In this document: positions 61,642 through 64,000 of the stretch, one piece after another
Position numbering within the stretch: position 1 is the first letter of the stretch
How the letters are laid out: every line of letters starts with the position of its first letter
Assembly (NCBI RefSeq): GCF_009711415.1
Contig: NZ_SMLZ01000115.1
Coordinates: 62,001 to 126,000 of the forward strand
Origin: Roseibium denhamense
GTDB lineage: Bacteria > Pseudomonadota > Alphaproteobacteria > Rhizobiales > Stappiaceae
Reading direction: 5' to 3'
DNA length: 64,000 bases
Program-made: the position numbers and the translations under genes
Notes under the pieces: model-generated
What the model saw: the letters and a program-made list of their open reading frames with translations, nothing else
Told to the model about the DNA's origin: nothing
Databases searched by the model: none

Positions 61642-62001
61642 ATGAGTGAGCAATCTGATGTTGCCGGTTACATGGACCCAGGCGGCAAGAACGTCACCCT
61701 GATTTATATTCTGTACTTGTTGGGTTTTATAATTGGTCTGACACCGCTGATCGGTGTGATCTTCGCGTATATCAACCGTGGCAAGGCGGGCGGCTGGCCC
61801 GACAGCCATTACACTTACCAGATCCGGACATTCTGGATTTCGCTCTTGGGCAGCCTGATCGGATTTGTGCTGGCATTTATCCTGATCGGCTTCCTTGTTC
61901 TGCTGGCACTGGCCGTCTGGGTTATTATTCGGTGCATCAAGGGGCTCCAGCATGCCTCGCGCAACGAGGAAATTCCCGATCCTCAAACCTGGCTGTTTTA
62001 A
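61642..62001 (+). CDS. DUF4870-like four-helix membrane protein
   Basis: A 119-residue protein with about three to four helices and the DUF4870-type pattern: NVTLIYILYLLGFIIGLTPLIGVIFAYINR, DSHYTYQIRTFWISLLGSLIGFVLAFILIGFLVLLALAVWVIIRCIKGLQ. The SHYTYQIRTFW stretch is close to the H-x-x-F-Q-x-R/T-F part of this family. The ATG at 61642 has AAAGGGGC upstream. It lies 48 bases behind glcE and could be read with it; no role in glycolate oxidation is known. A copy of the dispersed repeat follows. Confidence 0.78.
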   Translation: MSEQSDVAGYMDPGGKNVTLIYILYLLGFIIGLTPLIGVIFAYINRGKAGGWPDSHYTYQIRTFWISLLGSLIGFVLAFILIGFLVLLALAVWVIIRCIKGLQHASRNEEIPDPQTWLF

Positions 62002-62028
62002 ACGAGCTGGCAGCAAGCGGGACTTGGA

Positions 62029-62149
62029 GCATCGGACGTTGCGCATGAAGCGCCTAAAGTTGCTTGACCCGTTAATAATCGATCAGCTGTGGGCGGCAAA
62101 TCGATCCCGATTTACCGCCCGCTGCTCAAACCGCCCGCCCGCGGGCGGT
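62029..62149. repeat. Dispersed compound hairpin repeat, copy C
   Basis: A degraded hairpin 1 begins GGAGCATCGGACGTT (62035 region). Hairpin 2 is good: GATCAGC (62081-62087), GGGCGGCAAATCG (62091-62103), loop ATCC, CGATTTACCGCCC (62108-62120), GCTG. Then ACCGCCCGC/GCGGGCGGT (62130-62149) forms a 9-bp hairpin. Lies between the DUF4870 gene and the minus-strand secreted gene. Confidence 0.6.
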
Positions 62150-62163
62150 CAAAATGCCGGGGC

Positions 62164-62790
62164 TTAAACGCCCTTCCGGCACTTCACACGCACTTCATAC
62201 CCATAGCCATCGCGCTGGTCCGTGGTGTTCTTGATGTTCCACTTGTTGTTCTTCGCCTTGCCTTTCTTGGCGGCAACAGCATCCAGCTCGAAATACGCCT
62301 TTGCGGTCACGGTCCAGGTTTTTGACAGAACCTGTGCCTTTGTCATGCCGGACTTGATCTTCTTGTCCATGTTCAGTGCACAAGCCTGGCGCGGGTCCCA
62401 ACCCTGCCACCGGACCTTGTTCAGCGGCAAAACCGGCTTATAGGTGATCGCGACACTGCGTTTCGTGCCGGACCCGACATCGCGGTTCTTGAAGGACTTG
62501 CTCCAGAGTGAGCCGTCGGCCTCGAAGTACCGGACCCCCTTGAAAGAACCGACCTTCATGGCAACGATGCGTTCGCCGCTGGTGGCTTTGCCGTAAAGGC
62601 GCAGCAGGAACCGGTGCGAGTTCGAGGCGATGCCGGTATAGGCATTGGAGTTTGCCGAAACCTCGACCGGGATAACGTCGATCCCGTCTTTCTTGACTTC
62701 AACCTTTTCGATCCAATCCTTGGCAACAGCGCCGGTGGTCAGGCTGGCAAGCGTTGCAGCGATCAATGCGCCTTTAATAATCGTTTTCAT
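62164..62790 (-). CDS. Secreted protein of unknown function
   Basis: A 208-residue protein with signal peptide MKTIIKGALIAATLASLTTG plus AVA and mature start KDWIEKVEVKKDGIDVIPVEV. The mature protein is Lys-rich and likely beta-structured (RFLLRLYGKATSGERIVAMKVGSFKGVRYFEADG) with two cysteines, in RQACALNM and RVKCRKGV, that could form a disulfide. I do not recognise the family. The ATG at 62790 has GAGGATG upstream. On the opposite strand within the glc region; divergent from glcF by 256 bases. Confidence 0.72.
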   Translation of the reverse strand: MKTIIKGALIAATLASLTTGAVAKDWIEKVEVKKDGIDVIPVEVSANSNAYTGIASNSHRFLLRLYGKATSGERIVAMKVGSFKGVRYFEADGSLWSKSFKNRDVGSGTKRSVAITYKPVLPLNKVRWQGWDPRQACALNMDKKIKSGMTKAQVLSKTWTVTAKAYFELDAVAAKKGKAKNNKWNIKNTTDQRDGYGYEVRVKCRKGV

Positions 62791-63046
62791 AATTTCACAT
62801 CCTCAATCAACTTTGCGCCCTCTGACACACACCCTAGCTTTGGGGCTCTGAACCGGATGTGAGGTTGCCGTTCAGCCAGCGTTCATGAATTCGGACGCCG
62901 TTCGGGACAAAGCGCGGTGATCGGTCGCTGAGGGCAAAACGGTTTTGATGGAATGGAGCCTTGTGCGCACCTTGTGACGCTTCTACCATCCTGCAAATGG
63001 CCGGTGAACGGTGGGCCGGACGGACATTCAGGGAGAGCCGCGCGCG

Positions 63047-64000
63047 ATGCAGACCAATTTCACTGCGGAGCAATTGAAAGACAGCCACGTTGCTGAATCG
63101 GAAAAAATTCTCCGCAAATGCGTCCATTGCGGCTTTTGCACCGCGACTTGTCCCACATTTACCCTTCTGGGAGACGAATTGGACAGCCCGCGCGGCCGGA
63201 TATATCTGATCAAGGACATGCTGGAGAATGACCGGCCAGCCGATGAAAAGGTGGTCAAACACATTGACCGGTGCCTGTCCTGCCTTGCGTGCATGACCAC
63301 CTGTCCGTCCGGTGTTCACTACATGCATCTGGTGGACCATGCGCGTATCCATATTGAAAAGACCTACAAGCGGCCGTTGACCGACCGGATCATGCGCGGC
63401 ATCTTGGCGTTTGTGCTGCCCTATCCGCAGCGGTTCCGGCTCGCCCTGATCGGTGCGTATTTCGGCCGACCCTTTGCCGGGCTCCTGAAACGGTTCGGCG
63501 GACCTTTCGCCAAGATGGGGGCAATGCTGGAACTGGCGCCGGCCAAAGCGCCCCTGCGCGGGCAGCTGGAAGGCCCGGGAACCTTCCGCACGGACCAGCC
63601 TGAGCGCAAGGGCCGGGTCGCGCTCCTGTCCGGATGCGCCCAGCCGGTGCTTAATCCGGGCATCAACGACGCAACCATCCGACTGTTGAAGCGGTCTGGT
63701 TATGAGATCGTGCTTCCCAAAGGCGAAGTGTGCTGCGGGGCGCTTGTCCACCATATGGGCAAGGAAGAGGCGTCCCTGGAAAATGCCCGCCGGAATGTGG
63801 ATGTCTGGATGCGGGAGGTCGAAGAAGGCGGCCTTGATGCGATCCTGATCACGGCATCCGGCTGCGGCACCACGATCAAGGATTACGGCTTCATGCTGAA
63901 GGACGACCCGGCCTACGCGGAAAAGGCGGCCAAGGTGTCTGCGCTTGCAAAAGACATTACAGAGTTCCTTGTCACGGTCGACCTCGGTGAGCCGAAAGTG
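63047..64000 (+). CDS. glcF: Glycolate oxidase iron-sulfur subunit GlcF (3' truncated by window)
   Basis: The first 318 codons, reading MQTNFTAEQLKDSHVAESEK onward, open to the window end. Two 4Fe-4S motifs are visible: CVHCGFCTATCP (residues 26-37) and CLSCLACMTTCP (about 76-87). Then CCG domains follow: GCAQPVLNPGIND ... GEVCCGALVHHMGKEEAS and ASGCGTTIKDYG. GlcF passes electrons from GlcD/GlcE to the quinone pool. ATG 63047 has GGGAG at 63031. It is separated from glcE by about 1.45 kb holding two unrelated genes, so it may have its own promoter. Confidence 0.92.
   Translation, partial: MQTNFTAEQLKDSHVAESEKILRKCVHCGFCTATCPTFTLLGDELDSPRGRIYLIKDMLENDRPADEKVVKHIDRCLSCLACMTTCPSGVHYMHLVDHARIHIEKTYKRPLTDRIMRGILAFVLPYPQRFRLALIGAYFGRPFAGLLKRFGGPFAKMGAMLELAPAKAPLRGQLEGPGTFRTDQPERKGRVALLSGCAQPVLNPGINDATIRLLKRSGYEIVLPKGEVCCGALVHHMGKEEASLENARRNVDVWMREVEEGGLDAILITASGCGTTIKDYGFMLKDDPAYAEKAAKVSALAKDITEFLVTVDLGEPKV

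Noticed and set aside
62834-63754. 306-residue minus-strand frame at the right edge
   Set aside because: Lies antisense to the start of glcF, which has two cysteine clusters of 4Fe-4S type on the plus strand.
1-64000. CRISPR array, IS element, prophage or integron
   Set aside because: No regularly spaced repeats, no transposase, integrase or phage structural genes in any frame; the dispersed hairpin repeats are single scattered copies, not an array.

Overview
The window reads as chromosomal DNA of a high-G+C, free-living (probably marine) alphaproteobacterium of the order Hyphomicrobiales. Gene content and protein style look most like the Stappiaceae (Roseibium/Labrenzia); this is recognition from memory, not a search result. 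Supporting signs are a tRNA-His without G-1 and with U72/A73, phasins, a PdhS/PleC-type cell-cycle kinase, DUF1127 and DUF3422 proteins, a TRAP transporter with a DctBD system and a glcDEF operon. There is no phage, integrase, insertion sequence, CRISPR array or rRNA. The window holds 53 complete and 2 edge-truncated protein genes and one tRNA.

Layout. 1-8.6 kb: end of an RND pump, an orphan ABC membrane domain, threonine ammonia-lyase, a membrane GGDEF-EAL protein, an FtsH protease and a tyrosine-phosphatase-like protein. 8.8-13 kb: a polar amino-acid ABC importer (binding protein and two permeases, no ATPase) with a divergent GntR regulator; nearly the same 18-bp palindrome sits before both transcription units. 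13-16.1 kb: a ferric-iron binding protein and a convergent two-domain permease, again without ATPase. 16.3-21.1 kb: a giant PAS histidine kinase. 21.3-23 kb: two phasins and tRNA-His. 23-35.4 kb: small metabolic and stress genes (GNAT, pirin, DUF3291, TauE/SafE, AzlCD, APH/P-loop fusion, TPP enzyme, ADP-forming acyl-CoA synthetase/GNAT fusion, universal stress protein). 35.5-42.2 kb: dctB-dctD followed by dctP-dctQ-dctM with a sigma-54 promoter. 42.2-46.2 kb: A+T-rich islets with a two-gene micro-operon (a 63-aa HTH protein and a 46-aa basic protein) and a lone FRG-domain protein set between xseA and rsmE. 46.2-58.7 kb: rsmE, gshA, a DUF937 protein, DUF1127, two paralogous LysR regulators, an EamA exporter, an FMN L-lactate dehydrogenase with its GntR regulator and palindromic operator, DUF3422 and a cytochrome c. 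57.8-64 kb: a LysR regulator divergent from glcD-glcE, two unrelated small genes, and glcF running off the edge.

Working together. Several units pair a regulator with its target: GntR with the amino-acid importer, DctBD with the TRAP genes through sigma-54, LldR-type GntR with lldD, LysR with glcDEF. The 2-hydroxy-acid oxidases (lldD, glcDEF) and the TRAP importer suggest growth on organic acids, and the phasins show polyhydroxyalkanoate storage.

Most interesting beyond ordinary annotation: a dispersed compound hairpin repeat (about 14.37, 21.77, 38.70 and 62.03 kb), the micro-operon at 42.2-42.5 kb whose second gene is only 46 codons, the FRG islet at 45.2-46.2 kb, and the operator pairs.
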